From: Lichenihabitans sp033947565
Lineage (GTDB): Bacteria > Pseudomonadota > Alphaproteobacteria > Rhizobiales > Beijerinckiaceae
Assembly: GCF_033947565.1 (NCBI RefSeq)
Contig: NZ_JARPVX010000015.1
Location: 1 to 64,000 of the forward strand
Direction of reading: 5' to 3'
Length of the DNA stretch: 64,000 nt
Position numbers and translations under genes: made by a program. Position 1 is the stretch's first letter, and each line of letters opens with the position of its first letter. The notes beneath the pieces are model-generated. The model worked only from the letters and a program-made list of their open reading frames with translations. It was not told the origin of the DNA and did no database searches. Below, piece after piece: positions 1-9,063 of the stretch.

Positions 1-1
1 C

Positions 2-181
2 CCCGGCGGCCCGCAGGGCCATCGCCCGCCGCCCCCGCCGCCGAGCCGCGCCGCCCATTTCCGCATTGAGCGCGGCGACACCGGCCTCGACGTCAAATGC
101 GCCGACGACGAGCCCATGAAGAGCTGCGCCGATATCGCGCTTCAGCTGCTCGACAAGATCCAGGCCCTGCCGAAGCCCTGA
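2..181 (+). CDS. Small conserved secreted-type protein, 3' end only
   Basis: The reading frame is open from the window edge to TGA at 179-181, giving about 59 residues. It has a Gly/Pro/His-rich stretch followed by a conserved-looking tail with Cys pairs (KCADDEP and SCADIALQLLDKI). I recognise this tail from small periplasmic hypothetical proteins of Hyphomicrobiales; no function is known to me. The 5' end lies outside the window, so signal peptide and length cannot be judged. Another frame through the same bases runs on into the tRNA-Ser gene and is a shadow. Confidence 0.6.
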   Translation, partial: PGGPQGHRPPPPPPSRAAHFRIERGDTGLDVKCADDEPMKSCADIALQLLDKIQALPKP

Positions 182-306
182 AACACCATCGCGGCACCCC
201 CCAGGGTGCCGCGACCACTGACGGCCCACCGCCGCACGCACCCGCTTGTCCGCCGCGACAGACCATGCTAGTTGCCCTAAACCACACGCCGGACGCCCGG
301 CGGCCC

Positions 307-396
307 GGAGAGGTGGCAGAGTGGTCGAATGCACCGCACTCGAAATGCGGCATAGGCGCAAGTCTATCGGGGGTTCAAATCCCTCCCTCTCCGCCA
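307..396 (+). tRNA. tRNA-Ser(CGA)
   Basis: A complete class II tRNA of 90 nt. The acceptor stem GGAGAGG (307-313) pairs with CCTCTCC (386-392), followed by discriminator G and an encoded CCA (394-396). The anticodon arm CCGCA-ctCGAaa-TGCGG gives anticodon CGA, which reads UCG serine codons. The long variable arm expected for tRNA-Ser lies between the anticodon and T arms, and the T loop GGTTCAAAT is canonical. The stretch 397-535 downstream shows no clear gene or terminator. Confidence 0.96.
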
Positions 397-535
397 TAAT
401 CCATTGATATGTCTTGCCGAGTGCCTGCTGCTGACCGCGGCACGGCGTGCGTGAGACACGTTAGATACGATGAACCTCCAGAATTGTTCGACGGTCCTGA
501 ACCAGCCTCCGGCTGCCTGAACCACCCGGTGTGCG

Positions 536-2092
536 TCACCCGTGGACGGCGCGCAGCATGTCTAGGTGCGCGGGCCGGGATGGCGCGGCCACGCGGGTCT
601 GGTTGCGGCCGTTCGCTTTGGCGTCGTAGAGCGCCACGTCGGCGAGCCGGTAGAGTTCAGCTTCGGTGTCGGTCGCGGCATTGTCGAAGCAACTGACGCC
701 GATGCTGACCGTGACATCCCCCGGTTCCAGTCCCGAGGGCCAGAGCGTGCAGGCGGCGATCTCCTTGTGGACGCGGTCGGCCACCTGCACGGCGCCGGCC
801 CGGTCCGTGCCGGGGAGCAGCAGGGCAAATTCTTCGCCGCCGATGCGGCACGCGAGATCCGTGCCGCGCGCCGCCGCGGCTTTCAAGCAGAGCGCGATGG
901 TTTTGAGCACCTGATCGCCCACCTGGTGGCCGAAGCGGTCGTTCAGCCGCTTGAAATGGTCGGCGTCGACGACCAACAGGGAAAACGGCCCACCGGACCG
1001 CCGCGCCTGAGCATGGATCATCGGCAGCGCATCTTCGAAGCGTCGCCGGTTCGGAAGCTCCGTGAGCACGTCGGTGACCGACAGGCGAGCCAGCTCGGAT
1101 TGCAGCGCCAGGCGTCGCCGCGCTTCGCCGATGATGCTGACCACCAAGGCGATCGTCAGGATGCACAAACCGAGCGACGCGCTCCCGATCCACAGCGACT
1201 TGTTGAGCCAGGCCGAATCGATTTCGCGCGTCGACAAGGCGACATCGAGAACCAGGGGATAGTGCCCGACCCTGCAGAAGCTGTAGCGCCGCGTCACGCC
1301 GTCCCGCGCCGACAGCCCGGTAAAGGTGCCGGCTTCTTCCCTGACAAAGCGCTGGAACGTCGGTGTGCCGCCGATGGTGCCGCCGATGTCGCCGTCGGTT
1401 CGAGGATAACGGGCGATGCGGGTTCCATCCAGGCGGAACAGGTTGATGGCACCGTCCTGGCCAAGCCCGATCCGATCGAACAGGTGCTCGAAATAGGTCT
1501 GGCGCACGGTACCCACCACGACGCCGCCAAACGACCCATCCGGATTGTTGATGCGCCGGCTCAGGGCAACGATCGGCAGCCCGGTCAATTGCGACACCAG
1601 GGGTTTGCTGATGACCAAGCCGGCATCCGACCGCGCTTGTTGGGCCTGGAAATAGTCCCGGTCGGCGTAGTTGCCCTTCGGCGGCGGCTCGCTCCCCATC
1701 GCCCGGACAATGTCGCCCTTCTGGTCGAGCACCAGTAACATGCCCTTGTCGCTGGCCGTGGCGGCACGGTCGAACAGGATCAGCTGCCGCAGGTCCGGAC
1801 TATAGGAGTCGAGGTTGGGAACGTTCAGGTTCTCGACCACGGCCTGCAGCGAAAGATCGTAAAGCTCGATGTTGCGCTCGATATCGCGGGCCATCACCTG
1901 CAGCAGATTTTGCGACGTTTGATCGGCGGTCCGCCAGGTGTCGCGGCGCATGTCGATCAACATGAAGCTCAAGATCGCCAGCATGCCGAGCGGTGCGAGC
2001 ACGCCGAGCGCCATCCATCCGCGATGGAGCCTCGACGCATGCACGGAAGGATTCGACACGGGAACTCTGCGGTCTGGCATCAGAGGTGCCAC
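536..2092 (-). CDS. Membrane-bound diguanylate cyclase (Cache-like sensor plus GGDEF)
   Basis: 518 residues. A membrane segment lies at about 27-46. A periplasmic double-Cache-like region of about 250 residues follows, then a second membrane segment near 295-318 and a C-terminal GGDEF domain. The active-site motif is GGEEF (418-422). An RGTD sequence ends five residues before it, matching the RxxD product-inhibition site. The enzyme is therefore predicted to condense two GTP into c-di-GMP in response to a periplasmic ligand. No EAL domain is present. The ligand cannot be inferred, and the gene stands alone, divergent from the small gene at 2212. The start could also be the Met five codons in. 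Confidence 0.88.
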   Translation of the reverse strand: MAPLMPDRRVPVSNPSVHASRLHRGWMALGVLAPLGMLAILSFMLIDMRRDTWRTADQTSQNLLQVMARDIERNIELYDLSLQAVVENLNVPNLDSYSPDLRQLILFDRAATASDKGMLLVLDQKGDIVRAMGSEPPPKGNYADRDYFQAQQARSDAGLVISKPLVSQLTGLPIVALSRRINNPDGSFGGVVVGTVRQTYFEHLFDRIGLGQDGAINLFRLDGTRIARYPRTDGDIGGTIGGTPTFQRFVREEAGTFTGLSARDGVTRRYSFCRVGHYPLVLDVALSTREIDSAWLNKSLWIGSASLGLCILTIALVVSIIGEARRRLALQSELARLSVTDVLTELPNRRRFEDALPMIHAQARRSGGPFSLLVVDADHFKRLNDRFGHQVGDQVLKTIALCLKAAAARGTDLACRIGGEEFALLLPGTDRAGAVQVADRVHKEIAACTLWPSGLEPGDVTVSIGVSCFDNAATDTEAELYRLADVALYDAKANGRNQTRVAAPSRPAHLDMLRAVHG

Positions 2093-2211
2093 CTTGGTCG
2101 AGGGAGCTTAATGAAACCGACATGCCCTCCCGCAATCCGCGCGACTGTCGCCTGCGCCAAGACCGCCATTCACGCATGACAAGCTCGCAAACAAGGCCGC
2201 ATGGACAAAGC

Positions 2212-2538
2212 ATGACCCCGCTCACCACCCCGGACGGTCGCTACATCGTGGTGCGTGGACGCTTGTGGCGCCGGGTGAACCCGCATCTGGGCGAAGATCA
2301 ACGCAAGGCGCTTGTGACCACGCTCATGGCGGCCCGACGCGCGGTGGCGACGGCCCGCCGCACCAAGGCCAGCGAGGTCGAGGCCCATGCGGCCGTCGAC
2401 GCCGCTAAGATCGCGCTGGGCGAACGGGGGCCGGTGTGGTGGAGCGATGGCGCGCCCGACCTCAACCGCCACATGGCTCGCAACACCCCTTACGCAGACT
2501 GGTACCGCACCACCCTGCCGCAGGCTGACCCGACCTAG
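2212..2538 (+). CDS. Conserved protein of about 108 residues, unknown function
   Basis: Small basic protein starting MTPLTTPDGRYIVVRGRLWR and ending with a WWSDGAPDLNRHM...TPYADW block. I recognise this architecture from a very common Hyphomicrobiales/Methylobacterium hypothetical family, often annotated without function. There are no membrane segments or signal peptide. An in-frame upstream ATG at 2176 would add 12 residues; I chose 2212 because the conserved part begins there. It is divergent from the cyclase gene and is followed by about 180 bp without a gene before the convergent FadR-type regulator. Confidence 0.75.
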   Translation: MTPLTTPDGRYIVVRGRLWRRVNPHLGEDQRKALVTTLMAARRAVATARRTKASEVEAHAAVDAAKIALGERGPVWWSDGAPDLNRHMARNTPYADWYRTTLPQADPT

Positions 2539-2715
2539 CCGCCACCGCGTGGAGGGATGCGGTGGCGGCCGCGTGTGCCGTCGCGGCAAGTCAACACGGG
2601 ACACGTGGGGAGATACGCAAGACCGTCCTCTCGGATTCTCAAGAGCCAGGGAAATGCTGCCTGCGCTTACCGACGAGGAGCCCTGGCTAAGGGCGCAGCC
2701 CGTTTCGCTGCGATG

Positions 2716-3414
2716 CTATCGATCGACGATCCAGCGCTCGGCCGAGGCATAAAGGTGAGAGCGGAGGGCGCATTGCGCCCGCAGCGGATCGGCTGCCCGC
2801 AAGGCCACCAGGATGGCCTCGTGTTCGGCCAAGGCCGCCGTCCAGGTGTCGCGATCCTCGAACCGGGAACTGAACCCCCGGAACAAGCGGCTATGTCGTT
2901 CCTCGAACAGGTCGGCGACGATGCGGGCCAGCACGGCATTGCCAGCCTGCTGGGCGATGGTCTCGTGAAACAGCCGGTCCGCCCCGAGCGGGTCGCGCCC
3001 GTCGGCGACGGCGGCTCGCATGTCTCCGATGGCCTCGCTCAGGACATCGAGCGTCGCCGGCGTCATGCGGGCGCAGGCCTGCAGGATCAAGGTTCCCTCG
3101 ATGATGACCCGCGCCTGCATCAGCTCTGAAGGGCTGTCGCCGAGCGCCAGCGTCAGGCTCACGGGCGGCTCGGGTGGCGTCCGCACATAAACGCCGGAGC
3201 CCATGCGGATCTCAACGCTGCCTTCGATTTCGAGGGCGATCAGGGCTTCGCGGAGCGAAGGGCGTGACACGCCCAACTGCTGGGCGAGTTCGCGCTCCGC
3301 CGGCAGGCGGGTGTCGACCCGGTAGGTGCCGGCGCCGATCAGAGCACGGATCTCGTCGGCAGTTTGCTGGTAGAGGCGCCGCACCTCGACCCGTCGCCCC
3401 CCGTCACCCGCCAT
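2716..3414 (-). CDS. FadR-subfamily GntR transcriptional regulator
   Basis: 232 residues. An N-terminal winged helix-turn-helix (about 10-75) contains the family signature LPAERELAQQLGVSRPSLREAL. The C-terminal all-helical FCD ligand domain (about 95-220) has the histidines typical of metal or ligand binding (FHETIAQQAGN and EHEAIL). FadR-type regulators of this group usually repress adjacent sugar-acid or organic-acid catabolic genes. The gene is divergent from the alcohol dehydrogenase and its transporter operon, with a palindrome (3494-3508) between them, so it is probably their local regulator. The effector is unknown. Confidence 0.88.
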   Translation of the reverse strand: MAGDGGRRVEVRRLYQQTADEIRALIGAGTYRVDTRLPAERELAQQLGVSRPSLREALIALEIEGSVEIRMGSGVYVRTPPEPPVSLTLALGDSPSELMQARVIIEGTLILQACARMTPATLDVLSEAIGDMRAAVADGRDPLGADRLFHETIAQQAGNAVLARIVADLFEERHSRLFRGFSSRFEDRDTWTAALAEHEAILVALRAADPLRAQCALRSHLYASAERWIVDR

Positions 3415-3493
3415 GGCCGATCCTCCGCCGCCGAGTGCCGCGGCCGCTCAGGCAGGCTTGACACCCGCTGCCGATCTGCGATTGATTTTGCCA

Positions 3494-3508
3494 ATTGGTC
3501 AAGCCAAT
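3494..3508. promoter_or_regulatory. Candidate operator of the FadR-type regulator
   Basis: Perfect inverted repeat ATTGG-tcaag-CCAAT, 16 bp upstream of the dehydrogenase start and within the divergent promoter region. Its size, symmetry and position suit a dimeric GntR/FadR protein. Functional assignment is inference. Confidence 0.45.
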
Positions 3509-3523
3509 CGAGCGCCCGAACCC

Positions 3524-4534
3524 ATGCTGACCATCGTTTGCGAACAACCAGGGCGTTTGAACAGCCGGGACCGGCCGATGCCGGTGCGCCGCGACGGCGA
3601 CGTGCTGGTGAAGATCGGACGTATCGGCGTTTGCGGCACCGATCTGCATATTTTTGCTGGTAATCAACCCTATCTGAACTACCCGCGGGTGATGGGGCAC
3701 GAATTGTCCGGCACCGTCGAGGCGGTGCCGGATGGAAGCACCCTCGCGGTCGGCGATACGGTGTATGTGATCCCCTACCTGTCATGCGGGACATGCCGCG
3801 CTTGTCGCCGTGGTCAAACCAATTGTTGTGCCACACTCCAGGTCCTCGGCGTGCATTGCGATGGCGGCATGACGGAATACCTCAGTCTTCCCGAGCGCTT
3901 CGTGCGGGCGGCACCGGGTGTCAGCCTCGACGCCGCCGCGATGGTGGAATTCCTGGCCATCGGCGCTCATGCGGTGCGGCGCAGCCGTTGCGGGGAAGGT
4001 GATGGGGTGCTGGTGACGGGCGCCGGCCCGATCGGCATGGCGGTAGCGCTGTTCGCCGGGCTCCGCGGCGCGGAAGTCACGCTGCTGGACCCGAGGCAGG
4101 ATCGGTTGCGCTTCTGCCAGGCGCATCTCCCTGTCGCAGCGACAGTGGCCGTGGGGGAGGGCGATGTGGCGGCCCTCGAGCGGATCACCGAGGGGGTGTC
4201 CTTCGACGTCGTTTTCGATGCGACCGGCAGCCCGGCCGCGATGGAGCGCGGCTTCGGCTTCGTGGGCCAGGGTGGCACCTATGTGCTGGTGTCGATCGTG
4301 GCGGGCGATATCCGCTTTTCGGATCCCGAGTTCCACAAGCGCGAAACGTCGTTGCTGGCCAGCCGCAATGCGACGCCGGAAGATTTCGATACGGTGTTGG
4401 ACGCCATACGGGCCGGCCGCGTGCCGACCGACGCCTTCGCGACCCATCGCATGGCCTTGTCGGAGGTGCCGGACCATTTTCCGACGCTGCTCGACCCGTC
4501 TGCCGGCGTCATCAAGGCGCTGTTGCACGTGTAG
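3524..4534 (+). CDS. Zinc-dependent medium-chain alcohol/polyol dehydrogenase
   Basis: 336 residues from ATG 3524; an upstream extension is possible but would run through the operator. MDR-family features are all present. Catalytic zinc ligands are Cys37 (VCGTDLH) and His59-Glu60 (GHE). The structural zinc cysteines are near 88, 91, 94 and 102. The Rossmann motif is VTGAGPIGMAVALFAG. The protein resembles the RspB/YjjN and L-galactonate/sorbitol dehydrogenase group, which oxidises sugar acids or polyols with NAD(P). It precedes a CUT2 importer by about 80 bp and probably acts on the imported compound. The exact substrate is not evident. Confidence 0.85.
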   Translation: MLTIVCEQPGRLNSRDRPMPVRRDGDVLVKIGRIGVCGTDLHIFAGNQPYLNYPRVMGHELSGTVEAVPDGSTLAVGDTVYVIPYLSCGTCRACRRGQTNCCATLQVLGVHCDGGMTEYLSLPERFVRAAPGVSLDAAAMVEFLAIGAHAVRRSRCGEGDGVLVTGAGPIGMAVALFAGLRGAEVTLLDPRQDRLRFCQAHLPVAATVAVGEGDVAALERITEGVSFDVVFDATGSPAAMERGFGFVGQGGTYVLVSIVAGDIRFSDPEFHKRETSLLASRNATPEDFDTVLDAIRAGRVPTDAFATHRMALSEVPDHFPTLLDPSAGVIKALLHV

Positions 4535-4616
4535 GACCGCACCTTGCCCGACCGGCGCCGCCGGCCATAACCCATCACAGCAACGCTTCGCAGAAAGCGG
4601 AACACGGGAGAGACCC

Positions 4617-5630
4617 ATGATGAAAACCACGCTCGCAACCTTGATGCTGCTGCCGCTGGCCCTGACCCGGCCCGCCTGGGCGGCCGACACCAAGGACATG
4701 AAGATAGCGCTTAGCAACAACTACGCCGGCAATTCCTGGCGCCAGTCGATGCTGCAATCTTGGGAAAAGGTCACCAAGCAGGCGGTCGCGGACGGACTCG
4801 TGGCCGAAGCGCCTGCCTTTACGACCGCGGAGAACCAGGCCACCGAACAGGCGGCGCAGATCCAGAACATGATCCTGCAGGGCTACAACGCCATCGTGAT
4901 CGACGCGGCTTCGCCGAGCGCGGTGAACGGCGCCATCAAGCAGGCCTGCGACGCCGGGATCGTGGTGGTGACCTTCGACGGCATCGCCACGGAGCCTTGC
5001 GCCTATCGGATTGCGGTCGATTTCAAGAAGCTCGGCGGCATGCAGATCGACTACTTCAAGAGCCGCGGGCTGAAAGGCAACCTGCTCGAGGTGCGTGGGC
5101 TCGCTGGCGTTTTCGTCGACGACGAGATCCATGCCGGCATCGAGGCGGGCGTCAAAGCCGACGCCGACCTGAAGATCGTCGGCAGCGTGCATGGCGACTG
5201 GACCCAGACCGTGGCCCAGAAGGAGGTCGCCGGCGTGCTGCCGACGTTGCCGCCCGTCGCCGCAGTGGCGACCCAAGGAGGCGACGGCTTCGGGGTCGCC
5301 CAGGCCTTCAAGGACGCCGGTCGGACCACCCCGGTGATCTTCCTCGGCAATCGCGAAGACGAGCTCAGCTGGTGGAAGCAGCAACGCGACGCCAACGGTT
5401 ACCAGACCATGTCGGCCTCGATCGCACCGGGTTCCTCGACCTTTGCATTCTGGGTGGCCCGCAAGATCCTGGCGGGCGAGACGCTGCCCAAGGACATGCT
5501 GCTGCCCATCACGGTCGTGACGCAGGACACGCTCGACGCACAGCTGAAGAACACCGAAAAGGGTGGCGTCACCAACGTTCTGTACGCCGACAAGGACGTG
5601 ACCGACATCCTGGCCAAGGCCGGCCACTGA
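4617..5630 (+). CDS. Periplasmic sugar-binding protein of a CUT2 ABC importer
   Basis: 337 residues. A signal peptide ends at about AWA-AD (residues 20-23). The mature part has the periplasmic-binding-protein type I fold of the ribose/galactose (RbsB-like) family, with motifs such as YNAIVIDAASPSAVNGAIKQ and GIVVVTFDG. A GGAG ribosome-binding site precedes the paired ATGATG start. ATPase and permease genes follow at once, so it is the recognition subunit. It differs from classical ribose-binding proteins in length and ligand-loop sequence. The substrate may be a sugar acid or polyol handled by the upstream dehydrogenase, but this is inference. Confidence 0.88.
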   Translation: MMKTTLATLMLLPLALTRPAWAADTKDMKIALSNNYAGNSWRQSMLQSWEKVTKQAVADGLVAEAPAFTTAENQATEQAAQIQNMILQGYNAIVIDAASPSAVNGAIKQACDAGIVVVTFDGIATEPCAYRIAVDFKKLGGMQIDYFKSRGLKGNLLEVRGLAGVFVDDEIHAGIEAGVKADADLKIVGSVHGDWTQTVAQKEVAGVLPTLPPVAAVATQGGDGFGVAQAFKDAGRTTPVIFLGNREDELSWWKQQRDANGYQTMSASIAPGSSTFAFWVARKILAGETLPKDMLLPITVVTQDTLDAQLKNTEKGGVTNVLYADKDVTDILAKAGH

Positions 5631-5641
5631 CAGGCGATCGG

Positions 5642-7120
5642 GTGCCGGCCTTGCCGGACGCGGCCCGGCGGGAGCCGCTCGTCACCCTCACCGGTGTGTC
5701 GAAGAGTTTTGGGGCCGTTCAGGCGCTGCGGCCCGTCGATTTCAAGGTGGCGGTCGGCGAATGCGTCGGCCTTGTCGGCCACAATGGCGCCGGCAAGTCG
5801 ACGCTGATGAACGTCGTGGCGGGCGTGTTGCAGGCGAGCGGCGGCACGCTGTCGCTTGGCGGCCACCGAACGCTTGGCGGACCCGCCTATGACATTCGGG
5901 CCGCCCATGAGGCGGGCGTCCGCTGCGTGTTCCAGGAACTGTCGCTCTGCCCCAACCTGACAGTGGCCGAGCAGGCCCGCATCGCGCATCCGAGCCTGCA
6001 CGGGTTCGGCTGGCGCCGCAAGGCGGCCGCCATGATGGGCCAGGCGCTCGACGCGATCTTCCCCGGTCACGGGATCGCCATGGACGACACCGTCGGCCGG
6101 TTGACGATCGGCCGTCGCCAGATGGTGGAGATCGCCCGCGCCTTCACGGAATCGACCGGCCCGGCGCAGCTCGTCATCCTGGACGAGCCAACCTCCTCGC
6201 TCGATGCCGAGGTGGCCGAGCAGCTGGTGGCCCATATCCGCCGCTTCGTGGAATTGGGGCGCGGGGTCATCCTGATCTCTCACAAGATCAATGAAATTCT
6301 TGCTGCGAGCGACCGCGTCGTGGTGATGCGCGACGGCGGCATCGTGGCCGAGCGGCTGCGCCAGGGCACCACGCGTGAAGATCTGGTCGGCGCCATGGGC
6401 CATGTGGCCGAGCGTGCCCGCGCCGTGCGGATCAGTTCGGCGACAGCCGACCAGGTCGTCGCGATGGCATCGGGCGGCCCCGGCAGCCTCGGCCTCACGG
6501 CCGCACGCGGCGAGATTGTCGGCCTCGCGGGGCTCGCCGGGCATGGCCAGACCGAGGCGCTGCTGCGCATTCAGCAAGCGGCGGCACGCCGCGATCGCGC
6601 GGTGACGCTGCGGGCCACGGTGGCGCTGGTGGCGGGGGACCGCACCGCCGATGGCATTTTTCCGCTCTGGTCGATCGAGCGCAACATGTCAGCGCGCTGG
6701 CTGCCGCATATGACCCGTCACGGGTTGATCGATCGCGCGATCGAGCGAAGCGAGGCGGCCCGCTGGCGCGAGCGGCTGGCGCTGCGGACGCCCGACCTCC
6801 GCGATCCCATCCTGTCGCTGAGCGGCGGCAACCAGCAGAAGGCGCTCTTCGCCCGGGCGCTCGGCTCGCCGGCGCAGCTGATCCTGATGGACGACCCGAT
6901 GCGCGGCGTCGACATCGGCACCAAGCAGGACGTTTATGCCATGATCGCCGACGAGGCCGGCCACGGCCGGAGCTTCCTGTGGTACACGACCGAGGTGGAC
7001 GAGCTGTTCCACTGCGACCGCGTTTACGTATTCAACGCCGGTCGTATCGTGGCCGAGATCGCGGCCGCGGACCTGTCCGAGGACGCCGTTGTGCGGGCGT
7101 CGTTCCAGGAGCACGCATGA
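5642..7120 (+). CDS. Sugar ABC transporter ATP-binding protein (RbsA/MglA type)
   Basis: 492 residues with two fused nucleotide-binding domains. The N-terminal domain has an intact Walker A (GHNGAGKST), a signature-like LTIGRRQMVEIARA and Walker B VILDEPTSSLD. The C-terminal domain has a degenerate P-loop region (GLAGLAGHGQTEALL) but a good signature LSGGNQQKALFARAL. This asymmetry is normal for CUT2 ATPases. The start is GTG at 5642, 11 bp after the binding-protein stop. The stop overlaps the next start (ATGA), showing translational coupling with the first permease. Confidence 0.88.
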   Translation: MPALPDAARREPLVTLTGVSKSFGAVQALRPVDFKVAVGECVGLVGHNGAGKSTLMNVVAGVLQASGGTLSLGGHRTLGGPAYDIRAAHEAGVRCVFQELSLCPNLTVAEQARIAHPSLHGFGWRRKAAAMMGQALDAIFPGHGIAMDDTVGRLTIGRRQMVEIARAFTESTGPAQLVILDEPTSSLDAEVAEQLVAHIRRFVELGRGVILISHKINEILAASDRVVVMRDGGIVAERLRQGTTREDLVGAMGHVAERARAVRISSATADQVVAMASGGPGSLGLTAARGEIVGLAGLAGHGQTEALLRIQQAAARRDRAVTLRATVALVAGDRTADGIFPLWSIERNMSARWLPHMTRHGLIDRAIERSEAARWRERLALRTPDLRDPILSLSGGNQQKALFARALGSPAQLILMDDPMRGVDIGTKQDVYAMIADEAGHGRSFLWYTTEVDELFHCDRVYVFNAGRIVAEIAAADLSEDAVVRASFQEHA

Positions 7121-8058
7121 CGTCCCGCCGCCTCCTGGTCCTGGCCGAGCGGCTGCTTCCTGCGCTGACATTGGCGCTGCTGCTCGCCGCCATCTTTCAC
7201 CAGCAGCCGCGCGCCATGTCGTATTTCGGGCTGAACCTGCTGCTCAATCTGGCGGTGCCGATCGTCTTCGCCACCCTGGCCCAGATGGTTGTGATCGCCG
7301 TCAACGATCTCGACCTGTCGATCGGCGCTTATGTGTCGTTGGTGGCCTGTATTGGCGCGACCCTGTTGGTGCAGACGCCCTGGCTCGGTGTTCTGGCTCT
7401 GCTCGGCGCCGTGGTGCTCTATGCGGCCGTGGGCGCGTTGATCGCCTGGCGCGGTCTTCCCTCGATCGTGGTGACGCTGGGGCTGTCCTTTGTTTGGCTC
7501 GGCCTCGCCGTAACGGTGCTGCCGACCCCCGGTGGCCATGCCCCGGCCTGGCTTGCCACCACCATGGGGTGGAAACCGCCGCTGGCCCCACTGGCGCTCT
7601 GGATCGCGGCGGTCGTGTCGCTGGTCGGCTGGTTTGCGGTGACCCGCTCGTCGCTCGGCGTCGTCCTGCGTGGGGCGGGCGGCAACGCCCGCTCGGTGGC
7701 GCGGGCCGGCTGGTCGCTGATGGCGATCCGGGTCGCGGTCTACGCGACGGCCGGCATCCTGGGCCTCTTGTCGGGCCTCAGCCTTCTCGGCCTCACGACC
7801 TCGGGCGATGCCAACATCGCGTCGCGTTATACACTGATCTCCATCGCGTCGGTGATCCTCGGCGGCGCTTCTTTTGTGGGCGGCCGGGTGTTCCCGGTCG
7901 GGGCCGTGCTGGGCGCCATGACGCTGACGCTCGCGGCGTCCTTCCTGACCTTCATGCGCATCAGCCCAGACTGGCAGGTGGGCGCACAGGGCCTCATCCT
8001 CATCGCGGTGCTGGCGATCCGCGCCGTGCTGGCCCGCGGCAAGGAGGCGGCCCCATGA
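7117..8058 (+). CDS. CUT2 ABC transporter permease 1 (RbsC-like)
   Basis: 313 residues, strongly hydrophobic, with about eight to ten membrane segments. The family signature NDLDLSIGAYVSLVACIGA lies in the first half and a VILGGASFVGGRVF loop near the C terminus. It forms the membrane channel with the ATPase at 5642 and the second permease at 8055. It overlaps both neighbours by 4 bp. Two different permease genes rather than one homodimeric permease indicate a heterodimeric channel, as in some autoinducer-2 or rhamnose-type importers. Confidence 0.88.
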   Translation: MTSRRLLVLAERLLPALTLALLLAAIFHQQPRAMSYFGLNLLLNLAVPIVFATLAQMVVIAVNDLDLSIGAYVSLVACIGATLLVQTPWLGVLALLGAVVLYAAVGALIAWRGLPSIVVTLGLSFVWLGLAVTVLPTPGGHAPAWLATTMGWKPPLAPLALWIAAVVSLVGWFAVTRSSLGVVLRGAGGNARSVARAGWSLMAIRVAVYATAGILGLLSGLSLLGLTTSGDANIASRYTLISIASVILGGASFVGGRVFPVGAVLGAMTLTLAASFLTFMRISPDWQVGAQGLILIAVLAIRAVLARGKEAAP

Positions 8059-9008
8059 TGGCGATCCTGAAGGCGCGCCTCGGCGGTGCGCCGTGGTTGT
8101 GGTCCTTTCTGGGCGCCGCGGCCGCCTGGGGTGCGACGCTCATCGCCGCGCATGGCCAGGGCGGCGGTCAGATCCTCACCGCCGCCTTCACGTTCTCGGC
8201 TTTCACGGTGCTGGTGTCGCTCGGCCAGATGCTGGTCATCACCACCGGGCCCGGCAATGTGGACCTGTCGATCCCCTCGGTTATCGCGCTGTCGGGCGCG
8301 GTCGCGATGCTGACCATGAACGAGCGTCCCGAGATGATGCTGCCTGGGCTCGTGGCCGCGATCGCGGCCGGGGCCGCGGTCGGCATCGCGAATTATGGGC
8401 TGATCCGGCTGCTGCGCATTCCGCCCATCATTGCGACCCTGTCGTCGAGCCTCGTCGTGACCTCGATCGCCATTACGGTGGGGCGCGGCCTTACGGTGAA
8501 GCCGCCCCAGTTGTTCGCCGATCTTGTGTCGTTCCGCTTCGCCGGTATCCCGCTGCTTGCCGTCGTGGCTTTAGCGGCGGCGGTGGTTGTGGCGCTGACA
8601 CTGGAGCGCACCGTTTATGGCCGCAGCGTTTCGGCCATCGGCCAGAGCCGCAGGGTCGCCCAGCTGGCCGGGCTTTCGGTCGAGCGCACCCGGCTGCTCA
8701 CCTATCTGATCTCGGGCGCCCTCGCGGGTCTCACCGGAGCGCTGATCGCCGGTTTCTCGGGGGGCAATGCCCTCGATCAGGGGCAGGAATACCTGCTGCT
8801 CACCATTGCGGTGGTGGTGATCGGCGGCACTGCGGTGTCGGGTGGCCGGGCCAGCGTGCCGGGTGTCTGGGGCGCGGCACTCTTCATGTTTCTGATCGTC
8901 ACCATGTTGAATGCCGCCGGCACGGCACCCGGGCTGCGCACGCTCCTCACCGGTTTGATCATCATCGCCGTGATCGCCATCGGTGGCGGCGAGAAGCTAC
9001 GTCCTTGA
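8055..9008 (+). CDS. CUT2 ABC transporter permease 2
   Basis: 317 residues with multiple membrane segments. It carries the CUT2 signature in variant form (GPGNVDLSIPSVIALSGAV) and the conserved VVVIGGTAVSGGRAS loop. It starts at ATG 8055, overlapping the stop of permease 1; a second ATG at 8058 is equally placed. It is paired with the first permease to form the transmembrane part of the importer. The alpha/beta hydrolase start follows about 55 bp downstream and is probably co-transcribed. Confidence 0.87.
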   Translation: MMAILKARLGGAPWLWSFLGAAAAWGATLIAAHGQGGGQILTAAFTFSAFTVLVSLGQMLVITTGPGNVDLSIPSVIALSGAVAMLTMNERPEMMLPGLVAAIAAGAAVGIANYGLIRLLRIPPIIATLSSSLVVTSIAITVGRGLTVKPPQLFADLVSFRFAGIPLLAVVALAAAVVVALTLERTVYGRSVSAIGQSRRVAQLAGLSVERTRLLTYLISGALAGLTGALIAGFSGGNALDQGQEYLLLTIAVVVIGGTAVSGGRASVPGVWGAALFMFLIVTMLNAAGTAPGLRTLLTGLIIIAVIAIGGGEKLRP

Positions 9009-9063
9009 TGGATGGCGGCGGCCCGCTACCATCCGCCGGTCATTGCCAGGGGCACGCATACCT

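Noticed and set aside
97..399. Plus-strand frame of 100 residues
   Set aside because: It runs through the tRNA-Ser gene and in a different frame from the real protein end at 181.
566..1738. 390-residue plus-strand frame
   Set aside because: Antisense shadow of the diguanylate cyclase; composition rich in Arg/Gly/Ala without motifs.
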